Source: Nitriliruptorales bacterium
GTDB lineage: Bacteria; Actinomycetota; Nitriliruptoria; Euzebyales; Egibacteraceae
DNA: 16,318 nt
NCBI GenBank assembly: GCA_007119305.1
Contig: SKPY01000280.1
Location: forward strand, 1 to 16,318
Direction of reading: 5' to 3'
In this document: positions 1 through 6,821 of the stretch, piece after piece
Numbering within the stretch: position 1 is the stretch's first letter
Layout: each line of letters opens with the position of its first letter
The notes under the pieces: generated by a model
Told to the model about the DNA's origin: nothing
What the model saw: the letters and a program-made list of their open reading frames with translations, nothing else
The model's database searches: none
Made by a program: the position numbers and the translations under genes

Positions 1-125
1 CCGACGACGAGCTCGCTGCAGCGGTCACCGGCGTGTGGGGGGCGCGCACGGACCGCTACTCGTCGCTGCGCACCGAGCAGACCGCTGACCTGCCCAAGGT
101 CGAGATGAGCTACATCGGAGGCTGA
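1..125 (+). CDS. moaA: GTP 3',8-cyclase MoaA, C-terminal end only (partial)
   Basis: The window opens inside this gene; about 40 residues remain before the TGA at 123-125. The fragment contains VWGARTDRYSSLR and ends in VEMSYIGG. MoaA proteins typically end in a short tail closing with Gly-Gly, and the last two glycines take part in GTP binding and catalysis, so the family call rests on this tail plus context. MoaA is a radical SAM enzyme that converts GTP to 3',8-cyclo-GTP, the first step of molybdenum cofactor synthesis in the cytoplasm. The next gene begins 2 bases after the stop and fdhD follows, which fits a Mo-cofactor and formate dehydrogenase maturation operon. The radical SAM domain lies outside the window and cannot be checked. 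Confidence 0.8.
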   Translation, partial: DDELAAAVTGVWGARTDRYSSLRTEQTADLPKVEMSYIGG

Positions 126-127
126 GG

Positions 128-382
128 GTGACCGACGACGCCTGCCGTGCCTTCTTCGGCGCCCTCGCCGCCGAGGCGGGGACGCCGGAGCTCGGCGACG
201 ACGAAGCGGAGGCCGTCCTCGACCTCGCGCGCGTGGTCGCGCACACCCACGAGCGCCGCTTTGCGCCCCTCGCCGCCTACGCGGTCGGTCTCGTGCTCGG
301 GGCCGGGGACGAACCCGCCGCCCGGGAGCGAGCAGTGCGGGAGGTGCTCGCGGCCGTCGAGCGCCTCGCGGCCCCCTCATGA
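128..382 (+). CDS. Small DUF6457-like protein of Mo-cofactor gene clusters
   Basis: This is an 84-residue, acidic, mostly alpha-helical protein with no signal peptide or membrane segment. It starts at GTG 128, preceded by GGAGG at 117-121 with a good 6-base spacer, and its TGA overlaps the fdhD start (ATGA at 379-382). The LDLARVVAHTHERRFAPLAAYAVGL stretch (about residues 31-55) resembles DUF6457, a short domain found beside or fused to molybdopterin-guanine dinucleotide synthesis proteins in actinobacteria. No catalytic motif is visible. Its place between moaA and fdhD supports a helper role in Mo-cofactor synthesis or insertion, but that role is inferred from context. The family assignment is from memory and moderately sure. 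Confidence 0.7.
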   Translation: MTDDACRAFFGALAAEAGTPELGDDEAEAVLDLARVVAHTHERRFAPLAAYAVGLVLGAGDEPAARERAVREVLAAVERLAAPS

Positions 383-1230
383 GCTCGCCAGCCCAGGTCC
401 CGGCCACCCGCGGCCGGGACGTGCGGCGCAGTGTCGTGACGGTCCGTGACGGCCAGATGGCGCCGAGCATCGACCGGGTGGCGACCGAGGAGCCGCTGGA
501 GATCCGCGTCGACGGCTCACCCGTCACCGTCACGATGCGCACGCCGGGCGATGACTTCGAGCTCGCGGTCGGCTGGTGCGTGGCCGAGGGCGTCGTCGCA
601 CCCGGCGACGTCGCCACCGCCCGCTACTGCGCCGGCCGGGACGCCGAGGGCCACCACACCTTCAACGTCGTCGACGTGGCCACCCGCTCGGGCGCCCCGG
701 TCCCACCCGAGCGGCGGCGGACCACGACGACCACCTCGGCGTGCGGCGTGTGCGGGACCGCCACGATCGCCGCGGTGCACCGCCACGTCGGCCGGGTGGC
801 CCACGATCGCACGCGCCTGCTGGCCGAGACCCTCGCCGAGCTGCCCGACCGGCTGCGTGCGGCGCAGGCGGTGTTCGCCCGGACCGGCGGCCTGCACGCC
901 GCCGGGGTGTTCTCCGCCGCGGGCGAGCTCGTCTGCGCCCGTGAGGACGTCGGACGCCACAACGCGGTGGACAAGGTGCTCGGCTGGGCCGACACGCACG
1001 ACGCCCTGCCACTGGCGGGGCACGTGCTCATGGTCAGCGGTCGCGTCGCGTTCGAGATCGTCCAGAAGGCCCTGGTCGCGGGGCTGCCCGCCGTCGCGGC
1101 GGTCTCGGCCCCGACCAGCCTCGCGACCACCCTCGCCGAGGACGCGGGGCTGACCCTCGTCGGGTTCCTGCGCGGCACCTCGATGAACGTCTACACCCAC
1201 CCCGAGCGGGTCCTGACGGACAGCACGTGA
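379..1230 (+). CDS. fdhD: Formate dehydrogenase accessory sulfurtransferase FdhD
   Basis: This is a 283-residue cytoplasmic protein of normal FdhD length. FdhD takes sulfur from a cysteine desulfurase and transfers it to the molybdenum bis-PGD cofactor of formate dehydrogenase, which is needed for activity. The diagnostic CxxC pair is present as SACGVCG (Cys122 and Cys125), preceded by a Thr-rich stretch. Other family hallmarks are TPGDDFELAVGW (residues 55-66), the TGGLHAAG region, EDVGRHNAVDKVLG, and SGRVAFEIVQKA near the C-terminus. ATG 379 overlaps the previous stop by four bases, which favours this start over the internal ATG at 457, although no clear Shine-Dalgarno is seen. Its presence implies a Mo- or W-dependent formate dehydrogenase elsewhere in the genome. 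Confidence 0.96.
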   Translation: MSSPAQVPATRGRDVRRSVVTVRDGQMAPSIDRVATEEPLEIRVDGSPVTVTMRTPGDDFELAVGWCVAEGVVAPGDVATARYCAGRDAEGHHTFNVVDVATRSGAPVPPERRRTTTTTSACGVCGTATIAAVHRHVGRVAHDRTRLLAETLAELPDRLRAAQAVFARTGGLHAAGVFSAAGELVCAREDVGRHNAVDKVLGWADTHDALPLAGHVLMVSGRVAFEIVQKALVAGLPAVAAVSAPTSLATTLAEDAGLTLVGFLRGTSMNVYTHPERVLTDST

Positions 1231-1252
1231 CGGGTGGGCGGGGCGGCAGCCC

Positions 1253-1258
1253 TAGACT
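1253..1258 (+). promoter_or_regulatory. Candidate -10 element for a leaderless selD transcript
   Basis: TAGACT lies 10 bases before the selD ATG at 1268 and matches the TANNNT -10 pattern of high-GC actinobacteria. Transcription would start at or within a few bases of the ATG. This would explain why no Shine-Dalgarno is seen upstream of selD. No convincing -35 box is visible. The 37-base gap after fdhD leaves room for a separate promoter, but co-transcription with fdhD is also possible. Confidence 0.35.
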
Positions 1259-1267
1259 GGCCGCAGC

Positions 1268-2305
1268 ATGAACCCGAAGACCCGACGCCTGACCGAGTTC
1301 AGCCACGGCGCGGGGTGAGCGTGCAAGCTCGCCCCCGGCGAGCTGGCGCAGGTCCTGCGCCGCCTGAGCCCACCCGGCCACCCTGATCTGCTCGTGGGAG
1401 CCGCGGCCGCCGACGACGCGGCCGTGTGGCGGCTCGCGCCCGACCGGGCGCTCGTCGTCACGACCGACTTCATCACGCCGCTCGTCGACGACGCCCGTGC
1501 CTGGGGACGCATCGCGGCCGCGAACGCGGCCAGCGACGTCTACGCGATGGGCGGGCGGCCGTTCCTCGCGCTCAACCTCGTGGGCTGGCACGTCGACGCC
1601 CTGCCCACCGAGCTCCTCGTGGACGTGCTCGCGGGCGCCCAGGAGATCGGCGCGCAGGGCGGGTGGGTCACCGCCGGGGGGCACACCGTCGACGACCCCG
1701 AGCCGAAGTTCGGGCTCGTGGTCGTGGGCGACGTCCACCCCGACCGCATGCTCACCAACGCCGGGCTGCGTGCCGGCGACGCGCTCGTGCTCACCAAGCC
1801 CCTCGGCGTGGGGGTCATCACGACCGCGCTGAAGGCCGGGCGCGCCCCTGAGGCCGCGGTGCAGGCAGCCGTCGCGTCCATGACCCGCTTGAACGACGAG
1901 GCCGCCCGGGCCGCGCTGGACGCGGGTGCCACCGGCGCAACCGACGTCACCGGGTTCGGGTTCCTCGGCCACCTGCGCCGGCTCGTGGAGGGCTCGCAGG
2001 TGAGCGTCGAGGTCGTCGCGGAGGCCGTGCCGCTGCTGCCGGGGGCGGCTGACGCCGCCGCGGCCGGCCTCGTGCCCGGCGGCAGCCGGCGCAACCTCGA
2101 CTGGGTGCGTGAGGTGCTCGATCCCGGCCCCGCCGACGAAATGACCCTCGTGCTGCTCGCCGACGCGCAGACGAGCGGAGGGCTGCTGTTCGGCGCCGCG
2201 CCCGAGGCCGCGGCGGTCGCGGTGGAACAGCTGCGCACGAGCGGTCACGAGGCCGCCATGGTCGGCCGGGTCGCCCCCGGGCCTCGGGCCATCCGCCTGA
2301 CCTGA
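1268..2305 (+). CDS. selD: Selenide, water dikinase SelD, itself a selenoprotein (in-frame TGA = Sec17)
   Basis: SelD uses ATP to activate selenide to selenophosphate, the selenium donor for selenocysteine and selenouridine. From ATG 1268 the reading frame gives LTEFSHGAG, then TGA at 1316-1318, then ACKLAPGEL. Against E. coli SelD (SHGAGCGCK) the TGA falls exactly at catalytic Cys17, with Lys20 and Cys19 conserved in register, so the TGA most likely encodes selenocysteine. The frame stays open to the TGA at 2303-2305, giving 345 residues, the normal family length. Further family motifs are DDAAVW, TTDFITPLVDD, NAASDVYAMGG, GGHTVDDPEPKFGLVVVGDVHP, a DVTGFGFLGHL segment and TSGGLLF near the C-terminus. 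A caller that treats TGA as a stop would start the gene at 1394 and lose the catalytic N-terminus. A non-functional premature stop is the alternative, but the perfect register and the hairpin just downstream argue against it. Confidence 0.93.
1326..1361 (+). promoter_or_regulatory. Candidate bacterial SECIS element within selD
   Basis: Two consecutive hairpins lie just 3' of the TGA at 1316-1318. The first is a perfect 8-bp stem, AGCTCGCC (1326-1333) with GGCGAGCT (1337-1344) and a CCC loop. The second pairs GGCGCA (1345-1350) with TGCGCC (1356-1361) around a GGTCC loop. Bacterial SECIS elements are stem-loops within the coding region a few tens of bases after the UGA, with a G among the first loop bases. 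The E. coli fdhF element has the very similar apical GCAGGUCUGC. The second hairpin fits that pattern, with its loop starting 33 bases after the UGA, at the long end of the range I recall. Its role in SelB binding is inferred. Confidence 0.55.
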
Positions 2306-2380
2306 CCGCCCCCGGGCCAGCGCCGCGCCTGACCGCGCCCGGGCATCCGCCGCACCTGGCCGCGCCCGAGCCCGGCGCTT
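2301..2380 (+). repeat. Three imperfect 27-bp tandem repeats across the selD stop
   Basis: Unit 1 (2301-2327) and unit 2 (2328-2354) each begin CCTGACCGC and match at 22 of 27 positions. Unit 3 (2355-2380) is a weaker copy beginning CCTGGCCGCG. The selD stop codon lies inside unit 1. The units are C/G-rich and cover most of the 107-base gap before the next gene. They could be a local replication-slippage product or a structured 3' untranslated region; no T-tract terminator is visible. Confidence 0.6.
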
Positions 2381-2412
2381 CCAAGGACGTTTGGGGCTGC
2401 TGATCCGGGGAG

Positions 2413-3465
2413 ATGAGCGCACTCGTGGACCAGACCTCCTCTGCTGGGCGTGCAGCCCGCCGGCGTCGCCTTCTCGGAGCCGCGCTGGCGCTGGCGGCGG
2501 TGGCCGTGGTGCTCGTCTCGCCGGTGCGGCTCGTCGTCGTGCCGCTCCTGCTCGCGCTGTTCCCGGCCGCGCTGCTCATGCCGCTGCAGCACCGGCTCGG
2601 CCGGGCGGGGGTCCCGCCCGCGCTCGCTGCAGCGCTGCTCACGACGACGGCGATCACCGTCCTCGTGCTCCTGCTGGCGCTCGCGATCCCGATGATGGCC
2701 GCGCAGCTGCCAGCCCTCGCAGAGAGCGTCGCCATAGCGCTGCGTCGTCTGGCCGACACCTTCGACGCCACCCCGGTGGGCATCGAGCTCGAAGGGCTCG
2801 ACGCGCTGTTCCAGCAGGTGCAGGCCCTCACGCTGAACGGCGACCCCGGTCAGCAGGTCGCCGACGCGGCAGCGCTTGCCGGTGAGGTGCTGATCGGTGC
2901 CGGCCTGCTCGTGGTGGTGCTGTTCTTCTACCTGAAGGACGGTCGGCAGATCGCGACCGGGCTGCGGGACACGCTGCCGGCCCGCTGGCGGCCGCACGCC
3001 GCCGCTCTCGGGGTGCGCAGCTGGGCGACGCTCGGAAACTTCTTCCGCGGGCAGCTGCTCGTCGCCGGCGTCGATGCGGTGTTCATCGGCCTCGGCCTGG
3101 TGCTGCTCGGCGTGCCGCTCGCGCTGCCGCTCGCGCTGCTGGTGTTCGTCGGGGGGCTGTTCCCCATCGTCGGGGCGGTCGTATCGGGCGCGGTCGCGGT
3201 GCTCGTGGCCTTTGCCGACGGTGGCGTGTGGCTGGGGCTGGCGGTGCTCGCCCTCGTCGTGGGGGTCCAGCAGCTGGAGACCAACCTGCTCCAGCCCGTG
3301 ATCATGAGCCGAGCGACGGCGGTGCACCCCCTCATCGTGATCCTCGCGATCACCCTCGGCGGCGTGCTGCTCGGGGTGCTCGGAGCGTTCCTGGCCGTTC
3401 CGGTCGCCGCCTGCACCGCCCGCGCCCTCGACTACGCGCGCGAAGAGGCCCTCATTCCTGTGTAG
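2413..3465 (+). CDS. AI-2E/PerM-family membrane permease (UPF0118)
   Basis: This is a 350-residue polytopic inner-membrane protein of typical family length. Hydrophobic segments occur at about residues 18-60 (two), 74-95, 155-177 and 215-340 (several). Family hallmarks are FYLKDGRQI (about 175-183) and the C-terminal block VQQLETNLLQPVIMSRA followed by HPLIVILAITLGGVLLG and FLAVPVAA. Members include AI-2 exporters and PerM/YhhT-like proteins of unclear substrate, and some act as sodium/proton antiporters. The substrate here cannot be read from sequence. ATG 2413 sits directly after GGGGAG, an unusually tight spacing, so in-frame GTG 2425 is a possible alternative start. The gene stands alone between the repeat region downstream of selD and the gap before the paralogue array. 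Confidence 0.88.
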   Translation: MSALVDQTSSAGRAARRRRLLGAALALAAVAVVLVSPVRLVVVPLLLALFPAALLMPLQHRLGRAGVPPALAAALLTTTAITVLVLLLALAIPMMAAQLPALAESVAIALRRLADTFDATPVGIELEGLDALFQQVQALTLNGDPGQQVADAAALAGEVLIGAGLLVVVLFFYLKDGRQIATGLRDTLPARWRPHAAALGVRSWATLGNFFRGQLLVAGVDAVFIGLGLVLLGVPLALPLALLVFVGGLFPIVGAVVSGAVAVLVAFADGGVWLGLAVLALVVGVQQLETNLLQPVIMSRATAVHPLIVILAITLGGVLLGVLGAFLAVPVAACTARALDYAREEALIPV

Positions 3466-3646
3466 GCCCCAGGTGCAGGGCTATCGTCACCCGTCCCGGC
3501 GTCTGCGCTCGCCTTCGCCCCAGGCCGACCGCAAGCAACCCACCATCACACGGTCACAAGGCGCCGCCTGGGTCGTGGCAGCGACGGTCATGAGCGCTCC
3601 CTTCGTCGGATCGGATACCCCACGGTCACGGCGTTGCGTTCCGCCG

Positions 3647-3728
3647 CCGTTAGGGCAGGCGTTACGACTCGAGGGCGGATGCCCAGGCGGGCCCAGGCGG
3701 CATCACCCCGTAACGGCGCCCGTAACGG
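3647..3728. repeat. Imperfect inverted repeat upstream of the paralogue array
   Basis: The left arm at 3647-3666 (CCGTTAGGGCAGGCGTTACG) matches the reverse complement of 3709-3728 at 16 of 20 positions. Each arm holds two copies of a CGTTA-type hexamer, so four related half-sites lie within 82 bases. The weaker flanks extend the similarity outward. The spacer contains a separate perfect 10-bp tandem duplication. The layout could be a multi-site operator or an RNA structure. No protein partner is known, and it lies about 430 bases before the first paralogue. Confidence 0.5.
3681..3700 (+). repeat. Perfect 10-bp tandem duplication
   Basis: GCCCAGGCGG occurs twice in direct succession, inside the spacer of the inverted repeat. 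Apart from this and the inverted repeat, the stretch from 3466 to about 3885 has no ORF with believable codon bias, no RNA gene that I recognise and no clear terminator. It is visibly less GC-biased than the flanking genes. Confidence 0.7.
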
Positions 3729-3885
3729 TTGCGGAACGGCGCCGCGCTTGGATCGAGGCAGTCGCCAGGGATCGCCGGCGCGCACGAGGACGATCAGCCA
3801 TGGGCACCACGGTGAGCACTCCTGTCGTTCACGTGCCACGGGCTCGGCGAACGATCTATGCCGCCGCCAGTGCCGGGCCGCCGCC

Positions 3886-4080
3886 GTGGCGGCGGGCACG
3901 ACCCTCATACGGGTCACGGCCGAGGCGGGCGGCGGCACGCACAGCGTCGCGCTCAGCGTCGCGGTGCTGGCGTTCGGGGGGCTGTTGGTCACCGGCGGCC
4001 TGCTCGCGCAGGCATGGCGGCCCGAGCACCACCTCGCCGCCTGGCAGCAGGGCCTTCCCACGAGGCGTGCGCCGGGGCAG
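3886..4080 (+). pseudogene. Coding-like remnant with one hydrophobic segment (weak)
   Basis: From GTG 3886 one reading frame shows nearly complete G/C at third codon positions for about 60 codons, as in the real genes of this window. It encodes a hydrophobic stretch SVALSVAVLAFGGLLVTGG followed by LLAQAWRPEHHLAAWQQG. The bias fades after about 4070 while the frame runs on without a stop to 4395, under the start of the first array gene. The pattern fits the remains of a small or formerly larger membrane-protein gene. I recognise no family and it is not clearly related to the paralogues that follow. It could also be chance in GC-rich DNA. Confidence 0.3.
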
Positions 4081-4162
4081 ACTGTCGCCAGCGGAGCCAC
4101 ACGGGGCGGTCTCCGGGACTTTCGACATGCGGCCAGCCGGGCATGTGCGAGCGGGTACGGGG

Positions 4163-4504
4163 ATGCAGAGGGCTGCTGGCGTGGCGTCTGCGGGCCGGCC
4201 GGGCACGGCCGGCGCCGCAGTCCTGGCCGCTGCCGCCATGCTCCTCTTCGCCGGCGCGGTGTGGTACGCACCTGCCGACGGGCGCCCGGCGGTGCTCGTG
4301 TGGAGCGCGGCGACGCTGGTGTTCACCCTGGTCGGGGCGTGCATCGTGGCGCGCCGGCCGCGCAACGTCGTGGGCTTCCGCGCCCGGGTGCGTGACGAGG
4401 TGCAGTTCGAGCAGCTGAGCGCCGATCTCCTGGCGACTGCCCGCACGACGATGGCACCGGCCGCAGCGTCGCTGTGGCTGCGCGAGCAGGCGGCCGCCCG
4501 ATGA
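4163..4504 (+). CDS. Array paralogue 1: short copy with an internal in-frame deletion
   Basis: From ATG 4163 this gene encodes 113 residues; in-frame ATG 4127 would add 12. It has two hydrophobic segments (about 12-32 and 42-60), then ARRPRNVVGF, the motif that ends the second membrane helix in full-length copies. The sequence then passes directly into RARVRDEVQFEQLSADLL and ends TTMAPAAASLWLREQAAAR, the C-terminal tail of the family. About 250 residues, including all later helices and RYRLYDID, are missing while the frame is kept, with the join near 4375. The TGA overlaps the next start (ATGA at 4501-4504), so coupling to the array is retained. It may be a functional mini-protein or an early stage of decay. 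No strong Shine-Dalgarno is seen, and the start is uncertain. Confidence 0.7.
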   Translation: MQRAAGVASAGRPGTAGAAVLAAAAMLLFAGAVWYAPADGRPAVLVWSAATLVFTLVGACIVARRPRNVVGFRARVRDEVQFEQLSADLLATARTTMAPAAASLWLREQAAAR

Positions 4505-5682
4505 GGACGCGGACAGCCCAGTGGACGGCGTCAGCGGCCCTCGCGAGCGCCGTCGGCTGCGCGTCTGCCGCGCTCGTGCTCGGCGTCCGGCACGTGGACG
4601 TGTTCTTCCAGGACTGGGGCGTCCTGCTGGTCGTCTTCCTCGCCTTCGCGGCCGTGGGCTGGGTCGTGGCCACACGCCGGCCCGGCAACCCGGTCGGATG
4701 GCTGCTGCTGCTCTTCGGCTGCCTCCCACTCGCTTTGAGCCTGGTCCAGACGTACGCCGAGCTCGAGCTCGCGAGGCGGCCCGAGTCGCCCCTCGGCGCC
4801 GTGCTGGCATGGCTGGGCGAGCTGCCGTGGCTCGGCATCTGGAGCGTCTTCGCCTTGGTGCTCATGCTGTTCCCGACCGGGCGGCCGGCGTCGCCGGCGT
4901 GGCGGTGGGTCGTGCGGGCGGTGGTCGCGAATGCCGTGGCGTCAACGCTGGTGGCCGCGGTCGCCGTCTGGCCGGTGCGGGCGGACCTTGTCGGACCGGA
5001 GCGCCTCGACCCGAGCGGCCTGTGGGGCGGCTTCATGGTTCTGCTCTCCGCCGGCGTCGCGGCGAGCATGGTGGCGGGCGCGGCCTCGCTCGTTGTCCGC
5101 TACCGCGCCAGCGGCGAGGAGCAGCGCGCCCAGCTGAAGTGGATCGCCTATGCCGGCCTGCTGGTCATCGGCAGCGTGGCGATCGTCGTGGTCCGCAACG
5201 TGGCCGGCGAAGTGCCCGCCATCTTCGAGTGGGCGTCGCTGGTCGGCCTCGCCGGCGTTCCGGTCGCCATGGGCGTCGCGATCCTGCGCTACCGGCTGTA
5301 CGACATCGACCGGCTGGCCAGCCGGACCGTCACCTACGCGCTGCTGTCCGGCTTGCTCGCGGTGGCCTACGTCGCCGCTGCCATGCTCTTCGGTCGGCTG
5401 CTCGCTCCCCTCGGTGCCGGCGGCGACGTCGCGGTCGCCGCGGCGACGCTCTCGGCCGCGGCGCTGTTCTCCCCGGCGCGCCGGCGCATCCAGGCGGCGG
5501 TCGACCGGCACTTCAACCGCGCCCGCTACGACGCGGAACGGGAGGTCGAGCGCTTCCGCTACCGCCTGCGCGACGAGGTCGACCTCGACGAGATCGCCGC
5601 AGCGCTCCAGGACGCGGCGTGGCGCACCGTCCAGCCGGCCGTCCTGGTCTGCTGGCTGCGTGACCCGGAGGCCGGGCGGTGA
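4501..5682 (+). CDS. Array paralogue 2: kinase-less sensor-like membrane protein
   Basis: The product has 393 residues. ATG 4501 is chosen because it overlaps the previous stop as ATGA; an upstream in-frame GTG at 4474 would overlap far more. About ten hydrophobic segments are visible between residues 9 and 325. Landmarks are RRPGNPVGW (59-67), FPTGRPASPAW (124-134), an EEQRAQLKW cytoplasmic loop and RYRLYDIDR (from residue 263). A last pair of helices then leads to ARRRIQAAVDRHFNRARYDA and a charged, likely coiled C-terminal helix ending TVQPAVLVCWLR. The final SLWLR is altered to VCWLR. The membrane part resembles that of actinobacterial sensor histidine kinases, but no HisKA, ATPase, GAF or other output domain is present. 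Function is unknown; a sensor or scaffold role is inference. Confidence 0.85.
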   Translation: MRTRTAQWTASAALASAVGCASAALVLGVRHVDVFFQDWGVLLVVFLAFAAVGWVVATRRPGNPVGWLLLLFGCLPLALSLVQTYAELELARRPESPLGAVLAWLGELPWLGIWSVFALVLMLFPTGRPASPAWRWVVRAVVANAVASTLVAAVAVWPVRADLVGPERLDPSGLWGGFMVLLSAGVAASMVAGAASLVVRYRASGEEQRAQLKWIAYAGLLVIGSVAIVVVRNVAGEVPAIFEWASLVGLAGVPVAMGVAILRYRLYDIDRLASRTVTYALLSGLLAVAYVAAAMLFGRLLAPLGAGGDVAVAAATLSAAALFSPARRRIQAAVDRHFNRARYDAEREVERFRYRLRDEVDLDEIAAALQDAAWRTVQPAVLVCWLRDPEAGR

Positions 5683-6821
5683 CAGGGCGCAGCCGGCTGC
5701 TGGTCGCGGTGCTCGCGGTCCTGCCCCTGGCGGCGGTGCTGTCCGGCGCCGTACTCGGCGGGTCGGTGTGGACCGCCACGGCGCTCATGGTCGCTGCGCC
5801 GGCGGCGCTGGTCGGTGCGCTCCTGCTCGTCCACTTCCCCCGCAACCCTGTCGGCTGGGCGCTGTACGTCCAGGCTTCCGGCATCGGCTTCGAGGAGCTG
5901 GTGAAGGGCTGGTCCGCCGCTGACCTCCCCGCAGCCGTCTGGCTGCTGTGGGTGGCGTCCTGGGCCTGGGCCATCGGGCTGACCGGCGTGCTCGTGCTGC
6001 TGCCGTTGACCTTCCCTGACGGGCGGCTGCCGTCGGAGCGCTGGCGGCCGGTGGTCTGGTTGGCGGCCGCCGGCCTGGCGGCGTTCGTCGTCGGCAACGC
6101 GTTCTTCCCCGGCTGGACGGTCTTCGAGTGGCCCAATCCGGCGGGTTGGGACGCCGCGGCGGGGTTCCTCCACGTGCTGCGCACCGTCGGCGCCCTGGCG
6201 GTCGCAGCCAGCGTCGCTGCCGCAGTCACCGCTGTGGTGCTCCGCTTCCGGCGCGCCCGAGCCGTGGAGCGGGCGCAGCTCAAGTGGTTCGCCAGCGGCG
6301 CGCTCGTGGCCGCGCTCGGCCTGGCCACGATGGCCGTGCTGTACGAGAGCGGCCACGCCGAGGCGGCCCCGCTCGTCATGGGCACAGCGGGCACCGCGCT
6401 GCCGCTCGCGATCGCCGTGGCGATCTTCCGCTACCGCCTGTATGACATCGACCGTCTCGTCAGCCGTGCGGTCAGCTACGCGCTGCTCTCCGGCGTGCTC
6501 GCCGGCGTCTACGCCGGTGCGGTGCTTCTGTTGTCGCGCTTGCTCGCCCCCGTGGCTCCCGGCGGCGACCTCGTCGTCGCCGCCGCGACCCTCGCCGCGG
6601 CGGCGATGTTCGCCCCGGCCCGCCGTCGTATCCAGGCGGCGGTCGACCGGCGGTTCAACCGCGCCCGCTACGACGCCCAGCAGAGCCTCGAAGCCTTCCG
6701 AGCGCGGCTGCGCGACCCCGTGGATCTGGAACAGCTCGGCGCGGAGCTCCTTGCCGCCGCGGGCCAGACGCTGCAGCCGGCCGGGGCGTCACTGTGGTTG
6801 CGATCCGGGGGTGGGGCGTGA
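5679..6821 (+). CDS. Array paralogue 3: kinase-less sensor-like membrane protein
   Basis: This is the shortest intact copy at 380 residues. GTG 5679 overlaps the previous TGA (GTGA) and is preceded by GGAGG at 5667-5671 with a 7-base spacer, so the start is well supported. Landmarks are HFPRNPVGW (52-60), FPDGRLPSERW (112-122), a VERAQLKWF loop and RYRLYDIDR (from 251). RLLAP, ARRRIQAAVDRRFNRARYDA and the tail TLQPAGASLWLRSGGGA follow. About ten hydrophobic segments are visible. It differs from its neighbours in AVSYALLS (Ala for Thr after the serine-arginine) and in RLRDPVDLEQ (Pro for Glu), both small variations in otherwise constant motifs. No catalytic domain is visible, and its partners are presumably the other array products. 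Confidence 0.85.
   Translation: MTGRSRLLVAVLAVLPLAAVLSGAVLGGSVWTATALMVAAPAALVGALLLVHFPRNPVGWALYVQASGIGFEELVKGWSAADLPAAVWLLWVASWAWAIGLTGVLVLLPLTFPDGRLPSERWRPVVWLAAAGLAAFVVGNAFFPGWTVFEWPNPAGWDAAAGFLHVLRTVGALAVAASVAAAVTAVVLRFRRARAVERAQLKWFASGALVAALGLATMAVLYESGHAEAAPLVMGTAGTALPLAIAVAIFRYRLYDIDRLVSRAVSYALLSGVLAGVYAGAVLLLSRLLAPVAPGGDLVVAAATLAAAAMFAPARRRIQAAVDRRFNRARYDAQQSLEAFRARLRDPVDLEQLGAELLAAAGQTLQPAGASLWLRSGGGA

Noticed and set aside
1394..2305. A shorter selD starting at 1394
   Set aside because: It lacks the catalytic Sec17/Lys20 region. The frame upstream of the TGA matches SelD residue by residue.
1034..2422. Long minus-strand open frame across selD and fdhD, and a similar one at 2245-3327
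   Set aside because: These are antisense shadows of well-supported genes in GC-rich DNA, with Arg/Gly/His-rich products and no family resemblance.
4474..4500. Upstream in-frame starts for array genes (4474, 6794, 8008, 10526)
   Set aside because: They lie in the preceding gene's SLWL codons by frame coincidence. The 4-base or 1-base overlaps give a consistent start across the array.
3473..4504. A 343-residue protein ending with array gene 1
   Set aside because: The part before about 4127 has no coding bias or homology; only the last 113-125 residues belong to the family.
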